Source: Candidatus Omnitrophota bacterium (GTDB lineage Bacteria; Omnitrophota; JACPQZ01). From it: a stretch of DNA of 36,918 nucleotides. Shown piece by piece: positions 35,015 through 36,918 of this stretch; position 1 is the stretch's first letter, and each line of letters opens with the position of its first letter. The notes under the pieces were generated by a model. The model did no database searches and had not been told where the DNA came from. It worked only from the letters and a program-made list of their open reading frames with translations. The stretch is taken from positions 1 to 36,918 of the forward strand of contig JACPQZ010000043.1 in assembly GCA_016190205.1 (NCBI GenBank). Direction: 5' to 3'. The translations under genes were made by a program, and so were the position numbers.

Positions 35015-35043
35015 ATTATAGGGATTGGCGGCGTTAATGTCAA
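35015..35043 (-). promoter_or_regulatory. rplU-rpmA promoter (perfect sigma70 consensus)
   Basis: On the minus strand TTGACA (35038-35043), exactly 17 nt, then TATAAT (35015-35020). Both hexamers are perfect. Initiation is expected near 35008, giving a leader of about 60 nt to rplU with a small CCTTC/GAAGG hairpin (34993-35005). The TGA in TTGACA is the stop codon of rng (35040-35042). Confidence 0.92.
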
Positions 35044-36515
35044 TAGAGTTCAACGCGCACATCCTCTAGCTCACGGCCATTCGCGGACACAAGCTCTATA
35101 CGCGCGTGAAAGCTTCTCTCGATCGCCCGCAGGTATTCCTGCTCCTTTTCCTGGAAACGGCGCACGAGGTCAGGGCACGCCGTAATCCTGGCCCTGTGTC
35201 TTCCGCGATGCTCACTGAGCATCTTCTGCACGTGAGCTAGGGTGTCCACCACCACGGTGGTGGGGTTTTTGACGAGGCCCCGCCCCTCGCAGCGCGGGCA
35301 GTTCTCATAGAGCGACTGCTCCAGCGAGGGACGGGCCCTTTGCCGCGTCATCTCCACGAGCCCCAGCTCCGAAAAGCGCAGGATGTTTGTCTTCGCCTTG
35401 TGCTTCGCCATGGCGTCGCTCAAGGTCGTGTACACTCTTTTACGGTTTTCCGGCCGATTCATGTCGATGAAATCGAGGATCACGATCCCCCCCACGTCGC
35501 GCAGCCGAAGCTGGCGCGCGATCTCTTCCGCGGCCTCCACGTTCGTGCGCATGGCCGTGTCCTCCAGATTCCGGCTGCCGGTGTACCGCCCCGTATTGAC
35601 GTCAATGCTCAAGAGGGCTTCGGTCTGCTCGATCACGATGTAGCCCCCGCATTTCAAGTTGACGCGGTGGTTAAAGATCTTCTGGATCTCCTCCTCCAGA
35701 TGATATTTGCTGAAGAGCGATTGACGGTCGCCATAAAATTTGAGGCGGCGCTTGATATCCGGCACCATGGGTTTTAAGAAGTGGAAGATGCGCTTCCATT
35801 CGTTCTTGTCGTCCACCCACAGCTCATCGAAGTCCTCCGTCACAAAATCGCGGATGGTCCGCAGGGTAAGATCGAGCTCCTTGTGCACCAGGGCCGGCGG
35901 CTTGGCTTGGGCGGCGTTCTTCTCGATCTCCTGCCAGAGGTGCACCAGGTACTTGGCGTCGCGTTCGAATTCCCTTTCCGATTTGCTAGCCCCCAGCGTG
36001 CGAATAATCACCCCCATCTCGGACCCCACGGGGAGGCTGTCCAGGATCCTGCGCAGCTTGCGCCGTTCGTCCTCGTCCTCAATCCTTTTGGAGATGCCCT
36101 TCTGGTTGGAATAGGGCATGAGGACCATGTAGCGGGCTGGAAGGGTGATATCCGTCGTCAGCCGCGGCCCCTTCGTGCCGATCATGTCCTTCGCCACCTG
36201 CACCAAGATGGGCTCGCCCGGTTTAATCCTGTCCTGCGAGAGCGGAGGCTTCATCTCGTGAATATCCAGAAGTTCCTCGATGTGCGATTCCCGCTCGATA
36301 TCCGCAAGATACAGATACCCGTCCTTTTCAAGGCCCAGATCCACGAAGGCGGCCTCCATACCCGGGATCACCGTCTTGACCATTCCCTTGTAAATGTTTC
36401 CCACAATCCGCTCGCCATCCGTGCGCTCCACGTTGTATTCCTCGAGGACGCCGTCCTCCAAAATGGCGATGCGCTTTTCATGCACTCCCACGTTGACCAG
36501 AATTACCTTTGACAT
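35040..36515 (-). CDS. rng: Ribonuclease G/E family endoribonuclease
   Basis: Single-strand RNA endonuclease involved in rRNA maturation and mRNA decay. An N-terminal S1 domain (NIYKGMVKTVIPGMEAAFVDLG) precedes the DNase I-like catalytic core: LLSIDVNTG and ILDFIDM carry the metal-binding aspartates, and NCPRCEGRG is the zinc-link. Length about 491 matches RNase G (no long RNase E scaffold). ATG 36515 (MSKVILVN) with GAGGAGG upstream is favoured over ATG 36548. Upstream is a terminator-like hairpin; downstream is the rplU promoter. Confidence 0.94.
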   Translation of the reverse strand: MSKVILVNVGVHEKRIAILEDGVLEEYNVERTDGERIVGNIYKGMVKTVIPGMEAAFVDLGLEKDGYLYLADIERESHIEELLDIHEMKPPLSQDRIKPGEPILVQVAKDMIGTKGPRLTTDITLPARYMVLMPYSNQKGISKRIEDEDERRKLRRILDSLPVGSEMGVIIRTLGASKSEREFERDAKYLVHLWQEIEKNAAQAKPPALVHKELDLTLRTIRDFVTEDFDELWVDDKNEWKRIFHFLKPMVPDIKRRLKFYGDRQSLFSKYHLEEEIQKIFNHRVNLKCGGYIVIEQTEALLSIDVNTGRYTGSRNLEDTAMRTNVEAAEEIARQLRLRDVGGIVILDFIDMNRPENRKRVYTTLSDAMAKHKAKTNILRFSELGLVEMTRQRARPSLEQSLYENCPRCEGRGLVKNPTTVVVDTLAHVQKMLSEHRGRHRARITACPDLVRRFQEKEQEYLRAIERSFHARIELVSANGRELEDVRVELY

Positions 36516-36534
36516 AACCCTCCTCGCCTGCTTG

Positions 36535-36583
36535 CAAAAAAAGACCACACCCCCCGGGCAAACTTACCCAGCGGTCGTGGTCT
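36535..36583 (-). terminator. Terminator-like hairpin between the secretin gene and rng
   Basis: On the minus strand AGACCAC (36577-36583) and GTGGTCT (36542-36548) form the outer stem, with inner GGG/CCC pairs, followed by TTTTTTT (36536-36542). It follows the secretin stop by 24 nt. Only about 20 nt separate it from the rng start codon, leaving no room for an rng promoter downstream. Confidence 0.8.
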
Positions 36584-36606
36584 CTTGAAAAGTTTGGGCC
36601 TAACCC

Positions 36607-36918
36607 CTACTTGGCTGCGCCTTGAGGTCCGGCCTGACTGACCAAAATGTCCTGCGGAGTCGTATTATCATCCAGGACATGGACCGTCATGAAAAAGAGA
36701 AGATCGGTCTTCGTGGTTCCCTTCTCGGTCTTCTTAAATAGATAACCGAGCAAGGGGATATCGCCCAAGACCGGCAGCTTCTTCACGACATCCGCGTCCG
36801 TCTCGCGCACCAAACCCCCGATGGCGATCGTTTCCGCGTTCCGCACCATCACCTGCGTCGTCGCCTCGCGCGTGGAAATAAGCGGGGCCGACACTTCAGG
36901 GGTAAACTGCTGGAAGCC
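36607..36918 (-). CDS. Secretin, C-terminal fragment (PilQ/GspD-like)
   Basis: Outer-membrane secretin of a type IV pilus or type II secretion system. The visible 104 residues contain the hallmark VMVRNAETIAIGGLVRE, KKLPVLGDIPLLGYLFKK and TDLLFFMTVHVL, the end of the beta-barrel domain. The frame is open to the window edge (FQQFTPEVSAPLIS at the edge), so the 5' part lies outside. PilQ versus GspD cannot be decided from this fragment. Stop is TAG. Confidence 0.92.
   Translation of the reverse strand, partial: GFQQFTPEVSAPLISTREATTQVMVRNAETIAIGGLVRETDADVVKKLPVLGDIPLLGYLFKKTEKGTTKTDLLFFMTVHVLDDNTTPQDILVSQAGPQGAAK

Noticed and set aside
35781-36512. 243-codon plus-strand open frame opposite rng
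   Set aside because: Antisense shadow of RNase G; rng has clear catalytic motifs.

Overview
Every gene I can support in this 36.9 kb window lies on the minus strand, so transcription runs from the right end (a truncated secretin gene) to the left end (the 5' part of a 16S rRNA gene). Gene content is almost wholly housekeeping: tyrosyl-, tryptophanyl- and arginyl-tRNA synthetases, ribosomal proteins S1, L21 and L27, Obg, RNase G, RsfS, LigA, ScpA/B, and pathways for proline, aromatic amino acids, NAD, lipoate and isoprenoids. An LpxL-like acyltransferase, a secretin, a lipoprotein and lipoyl synthase point to a diderm (Gram-negative) bacterium of moderately high GC. The blocks trpS-scpA-scpB-pheA-hisC-aroF-tyrA-cmk-ispH-rpsA and rng-rplU-rpmA-obgE-proB-proA-nadD recall deltaproteobacterial, Nitrospirota, NC10 or Omnitrophota lineages. 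I lean weakly to Omnitrophota or a similar candidate phylum; the 16S fragment would settle it. Layout in transcription order: secretin 3' end, terminator-like hairpin, rng (35040-36515); a perfect sigma70-type promoter, then rplU-rpmA and a terminator (34284-34945); obgE-proB, proA, nadD and two CorC/HlyC-like membrane proteins (27662-34226); a small zinc-ribbon DUF5679-type gene with its own terminator, then rsfS-argS (25020-27383); PilZ, alpha/beta hydrolase, nnrE, lipA, aminotransferase (20894-24944); LpxL-like acyltransferase, glycosyltransferase, pcm, YqaA/DedA protein, tRNA-Pro(CGG), SemiSWEET, peroxiredoxin, acylphosphatase, metallophosphoesterase, ligA, lipoprotein, xerD (12258-20853); trpS with a clear promoter, then scpA-scpB-pheA-hisC-aroF-tyrA-cmk-ispH-rpsA-tyrS (564-11880); finally the rrn promoter, leader and 16S gene. 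Many genes overlap by 1-32 nt, so spacing is tight. The striking exception is that about ten intergenic gaps are filled with degenerate tandem arrays whose period is always 7 nt. The heptad sequence differs from locus to locus, and most arrays come as inverted partners able to fold into long hairpins. Most start at, or within a few bases of, the stop codon of the upstream gene. Three of them share an identical 23-nt block and an identical 16-nt block. This heptad-array family is the main unexplained structure. Other points of note: two -35 boxes (TTGACA) that contain the TGA stop of the preceding gene, a terminator-shaped hairpin inside the rRNA leader, a probable AUC start codon for rsfS, and the absence of aroA between tyrA and cmk.
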